64,000 nucleotides of DNA from Nemania diffusa (taxonomy: Eukaryota > Ascomycota > Sordariomycetes > Xylariales > Xylariaceae): assembly GCA_038501195.1 (NCBI GenBank), contig JBBPUQ010000010.1:3718001-3782000 (forward strand), written 5' to 3'. Below are positions 25,340-37,330 of this stretch, in pieces. A program made the position numbers and the translations under genes. Every line of letters begins with the position of its first letter. Positions within the stretch are counted from its first letter, which is position 1. The notes beneath the pieces were generated by a model. It was not told the DNA's origin and made no database searches. It saw only the letters and a list, made by a program, of their open reading frames with translations.

Positions 25340-25963
25340 CTACGCCGAAGCGGCAGCGCTCCTAGCCTTCTCCAACCGAGCCTCCACATCCTTCAGCAAA
25401 GCCGCGAGCTCGGCCTCGTCGCCCTCGGTCTCGAGGCCCTTGCGCACCCACTCGCGGGCCTCGTCGAGGCGCCCCATCTCGACGAGGGCCTTGCCGCGGC
25501 GCCACCAGGCCTTGGCGTTGCCGACGCGCCGCGCCTCGACGCTCGCCTCGGCGTCGGCGGCGGCCTCGGGCCACGCCTGCAGCGCCATGTACGCCTGCGC
25601 GCGGTTCGCGTACAGCGCCGCCACCTCCTCGCGCACGAGGCCCTGCGGCTCCCAGAGCGGGCGGCCGAGGGCCATCTGTAGGCCCAGGGAGTACAGCTTG
25701 GCGGCCTCGGCGTGCTGGCCTTTGCGGTGGGCGGCGTTGCCGGACTCGCGGAGCTTGGTTATGTTGGCTGAGCGCTTGGGGTTTACGGGGACTGGGGGGG
25801 GAGGCACTTGGTTGGGGGTTTCGAGGGTTAGGAGGGTGCGGTGGAGGGTGTTGAGGGTTGCGAGCTCGGTTTGCAGGGTTCGGGAGGTCGAGGAGGTGCT
25901 CACGGCTTTGGATTGCGGGTCGAGGTGCAGGGGGAGGAGGGTGAATGTGTCTAGGTCGGACAT
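25340..25963 (-). CDS. SEC72: Sec72-like TPR subunit of the Sec63 post-translational ER translocation complex
   Basis: A 207-residue single-exon protein starting MSDLDTFTLLPLHLDPQSKA. The N-terminal 60 residues, the Pro-rich linker (PPPPVPVNPKRSANITKLR) and three helical-repeat units over about residues 68-195 match fungal Sec72: a first TPR (GNAAHRKGQHAEAAKLYSLG), a second (ALYANRAQAYMALQAWPEAA) and a third (AWWRRGKALVEMGRLDEARE). Sec72 sits on the cytosolic face of the Sec62/63 complex and binds chaperone tails while presecretory proteins are handed to Sec61. The length fits filamentous-fungal homologues. Codons are GC-rich at position three, as in its neighbours. No introns are needed. The family assignment is firm; the complex role is taken from yeast. 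Confidence 0.85.
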   Translation of the reverse strand: MSDLDTFTLLPLHLDPQSKAVSTSSTSRTLQTELATLNTLHRTLLTLETPNQVPPPPVPVNPKRSANITKLRESGNAAHRKGQHAEAAKLYSLGLQMALGRPLWEPQGLVREEVAALYANRAQAYMALQAWPEAAADAEASVEARRVGNAKAWWRRGKALVEMGRLDEAREWVRKGLETEGDEAELAALLKDVEARLEKARSAAASA

Positions 25964-27069
25964 TGTGGTGGTTGTGAGGGTTGTGGTAGGTCGCTCGTCG
26001 TCGTCGGGTATTCTCGAGAATTTGAGGGCGGCGGATCGATTATATTATTATATGCTGTCTATCGATAGACTGACTTGCAGAAGGTGGATTTATCAGTCGC
26101 CGGAGTGGGAAAAAGGGATGATGATTTCGTTTATTCGTTTGCACAGTTAGAATTGTAGACCTTAAAAGCGAATGGGTATATAAGTCGGAGAGTTATGCTG
26201 CTATGTTGTTGAGGTTTAGATGTCGGTTATACAGAATAATACCTGGCAACATAACCCTGCTGTAATGAAGCCATGTGTCGACTTTGGTGGTACCTGACAG
26301 GCCTGGCCAATGCCCGGATAGTGGGGTGTTGAACTGTACCAGTAGGTGGGCTTATTGTCGCCCGTAATTGACGGCTGTCAGCGCCGTCTGGCCAACTGCC
26401 AGACTTCGAAGATCAACTTTCTCTAGATTACCTAGGTAGGGAGGTATAAATTCCAGGTTGTTAATGAGAAGACCAACAATAACAATAGATTCAATTCTTA
26501 AAATTCACTGGCATTTGCCTCTATTTCCCCTCGTCTATCCTGGCGAAACCACTTTTTGCTAATGTCAAAATACCCATTTAGGTAAGGTATAGTTCAGTAT
26601 GTGCTTCGCCCTCCTATTAATAGGTCCTAATCTAGACTACCTACTAAATACCTAGTTATGTAGTTGCCTAGTGGTGGTAGGTAGCCAGCTGGAGCTGAGC
26701 CACACTATCTACGACTGCGTAACATGTGATTTACGTAGCGGCACTCACTGGTTGGATACCTAAAGCAGGTTATATAAGTAAGTCTGGCGAATGCGATGGC
26801 GTATGGGATTATAGGTGACCTCATTTCATGCCTGACATTTTGGCCTCATTGGGAACTTACGTGAATACTTATATCCATTTACTCTTCATCTACGAAGCTA
26901 GATAAAGCATTTAACATTTCTAAATACCTTCAACGCTTTGGGTTGTCTTTTGCTCCGGCCGTAAGCTACAAATCTATAGGTTATCTATTATAACCTCATC
27001 TCTCATCTCACTCTCCTACGCCTGCCGAGATAGCTCATAGCTATCCTCCCCAACCACAAGAGCGCCAAC
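25964..27069. other. Divergent intergenic region between SEC72 and the SYLF gene
   Basis: Contains the upstream regions of two divergent genes. No coding signal. Several TAGGTA-type motifs and AT-rich patches (26041-26055) are present; no specific site can be assigned. Confidence 0.5.
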
Positions 27070-28941
27070 ATGAGCGCACTCCCGGACCGCACAGCGCCTG
27101 CGGGCAACAGCAGTGGTAATAACCCAAATTACTACAATGGACCGGCCGAGCTCCCCAGCGCTCCAGTCGAGTTGGCTGGCGATAATGTCCCACATCCACG
27201 CCCGGCACATCCACTACAGTCACACCCCGTTGGCGCTGGCGCTGGCGCTGGTGTCAGCCCAGTAACTCATGAGCTGCCCGGGAACCAAGACTACTTCCCA
27301 CCACCACCTCCTGGCCCTCCTCCTATAGTATCACCACTATCACAGACCGGTCATGAGAAAGACCAAGAGCAGCCGTATTTTCCCCCGCCTCCACCCGGCC
27401 CCCCTCCCCCTGCTGCCAGTCAGTATGGCTACGGACAGCAGCAGTATTACCCCCCGCCCCCGCCCGGCCCGCCGCCTGGTTTCGCGGCCGATGCGCCCCC
27501 GCCTAGCTATGCCGATGAATTCGGCGCCGGGGCTGGGGTGCCAGATCCGGATGCGAAGACGCATATCCCCCCGCCTTCGAATCTGCCGGGTGCGCCGCCT
27601 GCGCTGCCGCCGCGCCCGGTCTCGGCTGGTATGGCGTTTGCGCCGCCTCCTACTTCGGGACTACAGGATGGTGGTGATGCCAGCGCGAGTGGAGGTGGTG
27701 GAAGTGCTGGTAGCGGCGGTCGTGGTGGGTTCGGAGAGAAGCTTTACCGTTGGGGCATCAAGGCTGGCGCTCCTGTGAATCGCCTTGCGAATCGCCTTGG
27801 TGCTGAGGCGTTTTGGCCCATGACGCTGGATTTGGAGTGTGAGAAGGCGGCGAGGATTCTGAACGGGTTTTGCAGTAGGTCCCCCTCTCTCCCCCCTTAT
27901 GTTCTTTCTCTCTTATTTCTAGTCGAGATCTCCCTTTCATTTTCCCTGCTTCCCCCCTTGGATCTTTAACGGTCGAGAAGGGTAAACTATGAATTATAAT
28001 GTACCGGTTTATTGACATACACTTTCACAGAAGATGGATTCTACACCACCACACCCAACACCAACAACAGTCGCCCCCCCTCATCCTCTTCCCCCAAGCC
28101 CCCCAAATCTCCCTCTTCCCCCCCAACCCACTCCAAAGTCCTCGTCAAGATCCCCCCCTCCGTCCTCGCGAGCGCGAAGGGCCTGGCAATCTTCACTACG
28201 TTCCGCACCGGCTTGCACGTCTCCGGCGCCGGCGGCTCGGGCGTCGTCGTCGCCCGCCTGCCCGACGGGTCTTGGTCCCCGCCCGCGGGTTTCCTCGTGC
28301 ACACCCTCGGCGCCGGCCTCGTGCTCGGCATCGACGTGTACGACTGCGTCTGCGTGCTCACGACGAAGAAGGCCGTTGACGCGTTCGCGAGCCGCGCCAG
28401 ATTCTCGCTCGGTGGCGAGATCGCTGTCGTTGCGGGGCCCGTTGGTGTTGGGGGTGCGTTGGAGGGGTTCGTTGGCGCTGGGAAGGATGCTGGGAATGGA
28501 AAGGGGAGTGGGAATGGCGGTGGGAACAGCGGAAGTGGGAGTACAAGTGCGAACGCTCCGAGCGGCGGTCGTGCGAGTCCTTCGGGCGAAAATAAACCGG
28601 TCTGGAGCTACATGAAGTCCCGCGGCTTCTACGCCGGCGTCCAGGCCGATGGCACCGTCATCATCCCCCGCGTCGATGCGAACGCGGAATTCTATGGCGA
28701 GCGCGGGATTACCGTTGAGAGGATCTTGAAGGGACAGGTCAAGGTTCATCCCGTGACAGCGGGTGGCAAAGGGAAAGGCAAGGATGGGGAGGTTGCCATG
28801 TGGCCCGAAGGAGGTAGAGCGCTTTCTGAGGTCCTGAAGCATGTTGACGGGAAGAGGGCGGATGAGAGTGTCTTGCGTGGCCTTGCTAATGCACCTTCGC
28901 CTGGGGATTTGGCTCCTCCTCCGGGTGGGGGAAAGGCATAG
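27070..28941 (+). CDS. SYLF-domain (Ysc84/DUF500) lipid-binding protein with Pro-rich N-terminus
   Basis: Exon 1 is 27070-27874 and exon 2 is 28031-28941. The 156-bp intron (GTAGGT...TTCACAG) restores the reading LNGFC-KDGFY. The protein is 571 residues. Residues 1-220 are Pro/Gly-rich with repeated FPPPPPGPPP and YYPPPPPGPP boxes. The SYLF domain runs from about 222 (EKLYRWGIKAGAPVNRLANR) through KAARILNGFC, IPPSVLASAKGLAIFTTFRTG, GSGVVVARLPDGSWSPP and VCVLTTKKAVDAF to IPRVDANAEFYGE, with a Gly/Asn/Ser-rich loop inserted around residues 410-450. SYLF proteins bind phosphoinositides and, in yeast Ysc84, bundle actin at endocytic sites; here the Pro-rich region could bind SH3 proteins, but this gene lacks the SH3 domain of Ysc84 itself. 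The role in actin or endocytosis is inferred from the family. Confidence 0.85.
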
Positions 28942-29405
28942 GGGGTTTAGGTGTGGTGTGAGGCTGATTGGACTATTGAATCACAATGATATCCGTATTT
29001 TATGCTTGGGCTTGATACGATAACGGGATATGGTGTGGTCTCATTGAGGACCCCTCGTGTATTGGGGGTATATTATGGGATCATGTTGATACCTAGATAT
29101 ATTGTGCCTGTGAGCACTAAGTAAAGCACTGCGAGATAGGCAGCATTCTTTGTATACATATATCTAGTGACCAATACTTATACATGACTATCATAGTCGA
29201 AAGGGAGGAGTGTATAGAAACTGCTCGCTTCGAGTCAACTTCTCCGGTCTCTAAACCGAGTAGGTAATTGAACTAGTAGATGAAATGGAATCTATTTATC
29301 GGCCACGTCTTGTGGATTTAGTCGATACTATTGATATATACTTGATTTATCCTGGTAGACGTATGTACTAGATAGTATTATCCTTAAATACCTGCTGTTA
29401 TTCTC
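28942..29405. other. Convergent 3' flanks
   Basis: AT-rich, no coding signal; lies between the ends of two convergent genes and should hold both polyadenylation regions. Confidence 0.5.
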
Positions 29406-30687
29406 TTAAGAAAGAGAAACCTCGCGACGAGTCAACGCGCTCTCCCTAGCAGCCTCTAGAATCCGCAACACATCCCGAGCTTCCGACGCCGGGACAGGCA
29501 CCGGGCCATTCCCTCTAAGCGCCTCTCCAAATAGCTCGTAAATCTTCTTATACGTCACCGGTTCGACGTTAGGATAGACAATCTCACTCATTTTCTCGTC
29601 TTCCCCCACGGTGATAAGTCGCCCGTGCCACTCCTCCGAGTCTAGACCAAACTGGCTGTCGCTCGTCTTCATGCCCGCCTTCAGCTGGTCCTCCTGGGGG
29701 TCCAGCCCGGCCTTGTGATAGCTTCCCTTTGACCCCCGAATCCAGAACCGTGGCTGTCGCGTCTCAGCACTTAGCACCCCAATGCGTACGTGCACGATCA
29801 GCCCCTCAGGGTAGAACAGCTGCATGTTGACGCTGTCGGGCTCAACACTGCTGTCCTCAGGACTCAAGCTCCGTCCAGCGCGCTGATCAACAAGCTTGGC
29901 GAAGACGCCCGTAGGCATCCCAAAGAGCGCATACACCTGATCCACAAGGTGCGTGCCGAGGTCATACAGCGCGGACCCGCCCCCCGCCATCCCCAGCGCG
30001 CCCTTCCACGACGTCGGCGCCGCGGCCCGGTACCGGTCGAAGTGCGTCTCGAACTCGTACACCCTGCCCAGCGCGCCTTTCGCCAGGAGCGCCCGCACGG
30101 TCAAGAAGTCCGCGTCCCACCGCCGGTTCTGGTACACGCAGATCTGCTTGCCCGCGGCGGCCGCGAGGGCGACGAGGGTGCTCGCCTCGGCGGCCGTGGG
30201 CACGAAGGGCTTCTCCGCGAACACGTGCTTGCCGGCCGCGAGGGCCGCGCTCGCGAGGGCGAAGTGCGTCTCCGGCGTCGTGGAGAGCACCACGACGTCT
30301 AGGGAGGCGTCGGCGAGGAAGGGCGCGAGGGTCTGGAAGTGCTGGAGGGTGGGGTGGTCTTGGGGCGCGGAGGAGGAGGGCGTGGGGGAACGCTGGAGGA
30401 TGGAGTGCAGCTTGAAGGCGGGCGTGGTGGTTATGAAGGGGATGTGGAAGATCTTGGCGGACATGCTGGTTTTGAAGGTGAGTTAGGGAGTGTAAGTGGG
30501 TGGACGAGCGTGTAAGTGATTCTTGAGGTCTTAGGTGGGGTGGTGGAATATAGGATATTGAAAAGTTGAAAGCTCCCTCTTCAGCTCTAGAAGAGGAAGC
30601 CTGCTGGAATTACACATATAAAGAGATTCCTACTTACCCATAGCCGATGACACCCACATTGAAGACCTTCTGTTCTGTCTGTGCCAT
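29406..30687 (-). CDS. Gfo/Idh/MocA-family NAD(P)-dependent oxidoreductase (two exons)
   Basis: Exon 1 is 30638-30687 and exon 2 is 29406-30465 on the minus strand. The 172-bp intron has GTAAGT, a CTAAC branch site and ACCAG. Exon 1 supplies the otherwise missing Rossmann glycine motif: MAQTEQKVFNVGVIGYG joins MSAKIFHIPFI, giving GVIGYGxSAKxFHIPF, typical of fungal members. The protein is 369 residues. EKP at 101-103 (HVFAEKPF) is the conserved lysine motif, and GGGSALYDLGTHLVDQ is the substrate-domain motif containing the Asp/His pair. No signal peptide is present, so it should be cytosolic. The family covers sugar, inositol and biliverdin-type dehydrogenases; the substrate cannot be told from sequence. 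A start at the ATG inside exon 2 (30464) would lack the cofactor motif and is rejected. Confidence 0.88.
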
Positions 30688-32518
30688 TGTGACTTTGTGA
30701 GGTCGATAGTGATGGTGATGGTAATGATGAGGGGTGTAGTGGGGAGAGTTTGGGGGTTTGGGAGGTTATACGATAGATCAGTGCTTGAGAGAAAGTGAGG
30801 AGAATAGAAATGGGTTTCTAGCTTTTCCAGAGAAAATCAGGAGCTTTTATAGATAATCAAGAAACACCTCGTGTACTTATATGACTTCCAACACCAGGTT
30901 TAGAAGTATAGGCGAGTAATGTTTTGTGATATAAGTAGACATGTTGAGCTTCCGCTGGTAAATCACTGGGTCATGCTGTGGGTATGGAGTATAGCTTTGT
31001 ACAAGAACTGTTACGATTGCCTTGTAGGGTATAGCGCCTTGCTGGGTGAGTCTTTGTGGGGGTATAGAACTTGACTTAGTGCTGGCAGTATCTCATTAAT
31101 TTTCTCAAAAATGAGGGTGATAGCTCAGTAAGTCAGTAATAACACACTCAATATGTTAAATATGTCTCTACTTCTATCTTTAATGGTTAATTTCTGAATG
31201 GGGAAATAAGTTCTTAAGTATCTACCTACGTACCTGTATGTTGAGGCTGTTGATAATAAGCTGTGGGGTACATACTTCTGGCTCGTAATCGGGCATTTTT
31301 ACTATTTTGGGATTGTACTTGTCGAAGTCATTACAATAGGTAAAGAATGCCGATATCTTGTATCGTGTGTATTTTATTTAAGGCCGGAAATGGCGAGCTA
31401 TATCAAACGTCTAGATTCAGCAAGAGGTAGGTATAGGTTCGTTTGCTTGAAGCGCAAGTTGGTATTGGTTCGAACTTACGAATCACATCCTACACATACT
31501 CGATAGTGACTCCGGAGAATGCTATACTACCGGGATATTTCGGGATAGTAAACATTAACTTTGGGGTAAAGAGTTGTATGGCTTCTCAGGCTATATGTGC
31601 TATCATAAAAATAGAAATACATACGAGTTAGATGTATAAGAAACAGCGTTAGACTCATTCCGCTTAGTATTAGATTGAGAGAGAGTCTCCTGGGCAGACG
31701 TCTACGTCGCTAAGTATATATGTAAATGCTGATAACTTGGACGAAAGATTCAGTCAGTATATGCGCAACTGCCCCATTACCGGCATCCATACTCATACCT
31801 ACGTCTTCATATATGCGGACAGTAGCTAGATAGCCGAGAGCCGGTATAGGTATGTAGTATAAGTCCTTAGACATACCTATGATGTAACTGCGCTGGATGC
31901 CCAAGGAGTCGGGGACAAACAGGCTATTCAGGGATTCTGTGGCCTTTCCCTTTTAGGAATGGTTGGTCCCGGCAAGCAGCTCATGCGGGGCTGGCGGGCA
32001 GGTTATGCGTAGTGGGGTATTCATCTTACTATTCTGTACACCACAAAGCCTCCGGGTTCTTTTCGTTTATTTTTCTTCAGCTACCCCAAATAAACATTTA
32101 TACTATGTCTCGTCACCGAAAGATGTAAACTTTGACGACAGCACCTTTTCCCAACTTGCTTCTATATAATACTTTGCGGACCGCTGGCACAGGAAAATTA
32201 ATCTCATATCCTGTGCGGTGCACAAAATACCCAAGAGGTGGATCAATAGGAAAATTGATATTTGCGACAAGATCATGGGTTAACATTGCAAATCGCTCCT
32301 CTTTTACTATCAGTCATTTTTTATTCGGACCTCCTCGCTTCGAACGATAGACCGGGATACTTCACCGACCCAAGGGAGTCAGTCCAATACGAGGGAGAAT
32401 GCGACGTCTCGCTGGTCCTCGTTGTCGCCATTACCCCAAGCTCTATCACCAACCACCTTCATTCACCCAACAAAACACCTAGTGTCACGGTCTGGTCATA
32501 GGCAGAGCATCTGAAATA
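30688..32518. other. Intergenic region, nothing recognised
   Basis: About 1.8 kb, AT-rich, with frames under 80 codons only. Contains the promoter of the oxidoreductase (left) and of the NAD kinase (right). Confidence 0.5.
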
Positions 32519-33940
32519 ATGTTGCACTCGTCTCACTTGACTCGTCTCGGCCCTCTTCGTCAGCAGCTCTTCGCCCGACAGGCCACTGCTACGTCCCCAC
32601 CGTCGTCTCCCACGCGGTCCTTCTCGGCTACCATCTGCCGCCGCGAGATCCTCGACGCCTCGGCGCTGCCTCCTCGAGTCCAACCCCGATACACCGAAAA
32701 CACGACATCGTCACTCCTGTCGCTGCAATGGCCCGAGCCCCCGCGAAATGTGCTGATCATTCCCAAGTTCCATGCGCCGCAGGTCACCGTGTCTGCCGTC
32801 TCCTTTGCCAAGCACGTCCACCAGGAATATCCCAACGTCAATCTTGTCTTTGAACGCCGTGTCGCCTCGCAGGTCCACGAGTCTCTGCCTTTCCCCATCT
32901 ACACAGGAGAGCCCTCGTCCCTCCATGATAAGATCGACCTAGTCACCACGCTTGGCGGAGATGGCACCATCCTACGCGCCGCCAGCCTCTTTAGTCTCCG
33001 GTCGTCTGTACCCCCGATGCTGTCCTTTAGTATGGGTTCTCTAGGGTTCCTAGGCGAATGGAAGTTTGATGAATACAAGCGTGCCTGGCGCCAGGTCTAT
33101 ATGAGCGGGAGCCGCGTTGCCGTTACCGATCTACAAGATCCTCACACGCAGACCGCGGTCAACGGTCCACCTGATAATGACGAAAATCTCCAACTTCACG
33201 ATGCTTGGGGCCATGTCCGTGGCAAGTCCATGGGGCTTACACGATCTAGCAAGGTCCTCCTCCGACACCGGCTTCGCGTGGGAGTCTACGACGCTGATGG
33301 CGTCAATATCAACAGCCAATTGATGCCCACGTCGACAGCCGAACCTCAGCAGCTCCTCCCTCCAGCGCCACCAACACCCGAGACACAGGCCAAGCGGAGC
33401 GAGCTCATGACGCAAGCTTTCCATGCCATCAATGAACTTGTCATCCATCGGGGGCCCAACCCTCACCTCGCTATTATCGATATTTATATCAATGGCCGCT
33501 TTCTGACCGAGGCCGTGGCCGATGGGATACTGGTTAGCACCCCCACCGGCTCTACCGCATATTCGCTGTCTGCCGGCGGCAGCATCATGCATCCACTTGT
33601 CAAGACGCTCCTCATCACTCCCATCTGCGCTCGAAGCCTCAGCTTCCGACCCTTAGGCCTTCCCCTGAACTCCAAGGTCATCCTAAGGCTGAGTGAGAAG
33701 AACCGCGGCAGGGAGCTCGAAGTGAGCATCGATGGCAAACGAAAGACCGGGGTGACCGTCGGCATGGAGATCCGCGTCGAGGGCGAAACCGTAGGGCGAA
33801 CACCTGATGGTAGCTGGGCTGGTGGCGTGCCCTGCGTCATACGCTCTGCTGCGAACGGTAGTTCAGGCGAGGACGACGACGGGTGGGTTGGCGGTCTCAA
33901 TGGACTTTTAAAGTTTAATTATCCATTTGGTGAGGCCTAA
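32519..33940 (+). CDS. POS5: NAD(H) kinase, probably mitochondrial (Pos5-like)
   Basis: A 473-residue single-exon protein. It phosphorylates NAD or NADH with ATP to make NADP(H). Family motifs are all present: GGDGT at 146-150, SMGSLGFLGEW around 171-181, NE at 305-306, and the glycine-rich TPTGSTAYSLSAGG at 341-354. The N-terminal 45 residues (MLHSSHLTRLGPLRQQLFAR...) are rich in Arg, Ser, Leu and Ala without acidic residues, as in a mitochondrial presequence, and length and layout fit fungal Pos5 rather than the cytosolic Utr1 type. An insert at about 205-300 (DPHTQTAVNG..., PPAPPTPETQ) is longer than in bacterial enzymes. The Pos5 rather than Utr1 assignment rests on the presequence and is less certain than the enzyme class. 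Confidence 0.88.
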   Translation: MLHSSHLTRLGPLRQQLFARQATATSPPSSPTRSFSATICRREILDASALPPRVQPRYTENTTSSLLSLQWPEPPRNVLIIPKFHAPQVTVSAVSFAKHVHQEYPNVNLVFERRVASQVHESLPFPIYTGEPSSLHDKIDLVTTLGGDGTILRAASLFSLRSSVPPMLSFSMGSLGFLGEWKFDEYKRAWRQVYMSGSRVAVTDLQDPHTQTAVNGPPDNDENLQLHDAWGHVRGKSMGLTRSSKVLLRHRLRVGVYDADGVNINSQLMPTSTAEPQQLLPPAPPTPETQAKRSELMTQAFHAINELVIHRGPNPHLAIIDIYINGRFLTEAVADGILVSTPTGSTAYSLSAGGSIMHPLVKTLLITPICARSLSFRPLGLPLNSKVILRLSEKNRGRELEVSIDGKRKTGVTVGMEIRVEGETVGRTPDGSWAGGVPCVIRSAANGSSGEDDDGWVGGLNGLLKFNYPFGEA

Positions 33941-35814
33941 GAGTCTACTTACTGCGTCTTCGCCTTGTCATCCCTATGACTTATTATATCATGTACACCT
34001 TGGGGCTTGCCATACCGATTTTGAAATGATTATTGGTATACCAAGAGGTTTCTGGGCTAATCACCCAACTAATCGTACTAGGTTAGCTGAGAGTTAGATC
34101 GCAACTATGTTGAAGACGACGGTATCTAGTGTAAGTGCATATTTTGTTCAATATCTAGGTAAGCTGCCAATGCAGAATATTGCTACGAGTTGGAAGCTTG
34201 TGGCATTTGCGTGGCCGGAGAGCAGCTGATAAAATATTCTATGCCGACTACTCATGCTATCTGTCTAAGCTCTCTAGCTCAACTAGAGTCAAGGCGAAAA
34301 CAACACGGAAAACTCGTCTTAGCTTAGCCGAAAGTCATGTACTTAGCTTCAAAATGAGCGGCGACGAAGTAAATCATGAATCGCTACAGAGGAAAGGCAA
34401 TCCGATTTGCCCAAATAACTTCTTTGAGTGCGAAGAAGCTCCTGCTCTGACGAAAGTATCGGCGCTAAACTCACCAACATCAGACTAGAATATGGCACTC
34501 AAATCAATGCTAGTCGCTCAAAAGTCAAAAGGCCTATGTTGCGGAACGTAGCTCTCTACGGGCTGCTAACCTCCGGGCCTGGAGAAGGGAAGAAGCCCCC
34601 TCAGTAAGCCAGATGTTTGAATCAACCGATCAGGACGGAATATGCTCAAGACTCATGTTATCTCGTATATTTTCGGAGACATCTATCTAAGTGCTTAATT
34701 CGTTTCAATCAACGTTGCTCTGGCCTGCTAGTTGAGTGATGGGATCGCGTGCACTTCACCTCTGTCGTCGTCTCTACAGTAAGCGCAGAAATGGACTCTA
34801 ACTACGCGAGCTTCGTGAGAGGCAGGCTGTGTTATATCGAAAGGGCACCAAGTTCACGGAGGGGAGGGTCTGGGTTTCCGTGAACTCACTATATGAGCTG
34901 ATAGTTTAGGACCTAGAATCCTGCTTTCACTCTATTATGTTATAAATCCAAGCTCTTAGTTAAAGATATGAATGTCAGTGTAGTTACCTCGAACAGATTA
35001 TGGCACAGTCGTTGTGGGAGTTAGGCTCAAACACCCTTCTTCATATATGCTTTGGGACTTACATAGCCATATGAGAATGCGCCATCGAGAATATTACGAG
35101 TAACATAATAAGCTAATTAGTTCTAGTTCCATTAGCTCTTCATAGCTGCAGGTGGGCTATGAAGACTAGCGATTGGTTTGAAGGCTATCTAGGGAGGCCT
35201 ACCGAGCTGAGAAGTTGAGTTTCATTACCCCTCGTTTAATGTAGTCTGTAGAAGACAGAACCTAAATCTAATAGTTTCGCATTGACGATTCTCTTACCCC
35301 GTTCCAAAATTGCCAAGCTTACCTAAATTGTCATAAGGGGGGACAAATAAGAGAAAGTGATTATCTCATCCTATCTTAGAATATAGTAAATAATGATGGC
35401 AGGTAGAGGGGGCTTAGCAGTAGATAAAGACTACCGTTAAATATGTAAGCTATGATTAGTAGTTCTTTGTTGTTGATTCCCTACGACACATCATCGATAT
35501 GTACTTTCCCGCTGCATTCTTCGTTTCAGAGCCGCCAAGCAAATTGGCTTGCTCGTAGTACGTAAGTGACATCATCTGTGGAACGCCATGATTCAATCCC
35601 GCTGGCTCCCTCCCAGCTGAATCACTTGCGAAGCGCCTACGATCCATCATCCCCGCACATACAAATAGATACCTGCATGGCTTCAGGTCTGAACATAGAT
35701 TACTTCTACTCTTCATTACTGAGATTCTCCAAGCTCGTATCACACACAACCTAAAATTCCTAATAATATCAAGAAACCTAACCACGCCGACACCCCTCTA
35801 TTATAACCAGCATC
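33941..35814. other. Intergenic region, nothing recognised
   Basis: About 1.9 kb. Frames at 34180-34488 (+) and 35456-35785 (-) have no domain, and the latter overlaps the promoter region of the next gene. No repeats recognised. Confidence 0.5.
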
Positions 35815-36212
35815 ATGGATTTCGTCAAGAAGATCGTCGGTGACTCCAAGGGAGAGGAGAAGACATCACAGTCCCAGGGCCAGCAGGAAGGGTCATCTGG
35901 CGGGTTCATGGACAAGCTGAACTCAGTCGCCGGTGGCGGCAAGGAGAGCGAGAAGAACGAAGACGCGCTTGATAAAGGTATGTTACCTCCGAGGCTTGCC
36001 GTATGGCTCTGTCTCGTTGGTCGACTGGGCGCTAATTGCCGTGATTGTTAGGCGTCGATTGGGTGCAGGAACATGTCCTTGGCCAGGGCGACCAGAGCAA
36101 TGAGAGCGCCGCTGAGCAGGCTAAGGATGAGCAGATCTCTGACTTCATTCGGGGTCAGTATAAGAAATCGACAGGCTCTGATATGCCTATTAAGGACAAG
36201 GAGCGATTCTAA
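35815..36212 (+). CDS. Small hydrophilic conserved fungal protein (107 aa, two exons)
   Basis: Exon 1 is 35815-35977 and exon 2 is 36052-36212. The 74-bp intron is GTATGT...TTGTTAG with a GCTAAT branch site. The protein starts MDFVKKIVGDSKGEE, has a Gly/Ser/Gln-rich stretch, GGFMDKLNSVAGGGKESEKN, then DALDKGVDWVQEHVLGQGDQ, and ends in SDMPIKDKERF. It has no Cys, no signal peptide and no membrane segment, and is highly charged. Similar short proteins occur widely in Pezizomycotina and are often described only as hypothetical or stress-related; I can assign no function. Without splicing, the frame would run into an unrelated C-terminus at 36051, which is the unspliced artefact. Confidence 0.8.
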
Positions 36213-36683
36213 GACGCCCGCAAAGGACGAGGATAGGGGTACCGCCTTCTTAGGGCGGAAATGAGAATATCGTGGGCTTAGTCGCAGAGACTACTTTTAG
36301 TCATGTTTATTCTTGATTTCTAATCTAGATATTCATGAGTATTGCGGACTCGGCTGGGACAGCGAAACCCTATGTATGCATCTACGCCATCGTGAACACA
36401 GTCTCACTAACGAGCACTTTCACACTCGGGGGTAAAATTCATACTAGGGATCTAGATATTACTAATAATAAAGTATATCTCATCATCTATATGCCAATGC
36501 AACTTGGAGTCAAACATTAGAAGACCCTGGAAACCAACAATAACATGACACTTCGTCAAATTCATCTCAATCGTTGATCCTGCCGTCGCCCTCCATACCC
36601 GCCACAGCTGGGGCTTATCTCTCATTATCTTCATCCTATGCGCGTACTGGATTTCCCTACAGCAATAGCTTGACTAAAGGGTA
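36213..36683. other. Convergent 3' flanks
   Basis: Short intergenic region between two convergent genes; AT-rich, no coding signal. Confidence 0.5.
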
Positions 36684-37330
36684 TTAAAGCAGGATGGGGA
36701 GACCCATGATAAGCCCGGCAAGCAGCGGGCCAACGACTGCCTTCGCGTCCAGGGCGCCGGCCAAGGAAACGGCCGGGCTGGTAGTGCTGGCAGGAGGCGC
36801 CGTGACGGTCGTCGTCGTCGAGGCCGAGTTTGGAGTCGCGCTCGAAGTCGTACTCGGCGTCTCAGTCACCGTGACAACTCCCCCAGGGCTCGTAGAAGAC
36901 GGGCTGACAACAGTGGTGCTGCCGTAGCTAGTGGGATCTGCATTTCTCTTAGCGCTGTGATGCGAATAGGAGGCAATTCATGCCCTCGACGAGCCGTTTC
37001 TTCGAACTTACAAGGGCCGGAGGCGTCGTTGAAGTCCCACCCGCAGTCATCCATGAGGTCGGCCACGTCGTTGTCGTCGGGGTCAGACCTCCCGTTGTCC
37101 TTGACGCAGCTCGCGCACTCGGTCAGGCGCTGCATGGAGTCGGCGGCGTTGCAGACGCAGGGCGTGTACTCGTCGTCGTCATCGGTCGAGCGGTCGCAGC
37201 GCGCGCTGAGGTCGATGGTGAACTGGCACGCTGGCAGGCAGACGCTGGGGACATCGCTCGGCCCGACGTCGTTCTCGGCGGCGCCTAGGGCGGCGACGCT
37301 GAGGAGTAGAAGGATCTTTTCTAGTTGCAT
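36684..37330 (-). CDS. Secreted eight-cysteine GPI-anchored protein (two exons)
   Basis: Exon 1 is 37012-37330 and exon 2 is 36684-36937 on the minus strand. The 74-bp intron is GTAAGT...ATGCAG. The product is 190 residues. A signal peptide occupies about residues 1-18 (MQLEKILLLLSVAALGAAE). Eight cysteines follow between about 31 and 97 (CLPAC, ARC, PCVC, ECASC, DC) with acidic DDDDE and DPDDNDV stretches. Residues 107-170 are Ser/Thr/Pro-rich (TTTTVTAPPASTTSPA) and the end is hydrophobic (VVGPLLAGLIMGLPILL), the pattern of a GPI-attachment signal. The cysteine spacing is not a clear CFEM. Expected location is the outer membrane leaflet or cell wall; the molecular role is unknown. Unspliced, the frame would lose the anchor, which supports the intron. 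Confidence 0.82.

Noticed and set aside
28081..28842. 253-codon minus-strand frame
   Set aside because: Antisense shadow of exon 2 of the SYLF gene, whose GC-rich third positions suppress stops on the other strand.
29790..30486. Two plus-strand frames of 170-177 codons
   Set aside because: Antisense to the oxidoreductase exon; Arg/Ala-rich shadow translations with no motif.
31465..31474. tRNA gene suggested by GGTTCGAAC near 31468
   Set aside because: No pairing T-arm or cloverleaf could be built around it.
34180..34488. 102-codon plus-strand frame
   Set aside because: Random-looking composition with no domain, upstream exon or conserved start.
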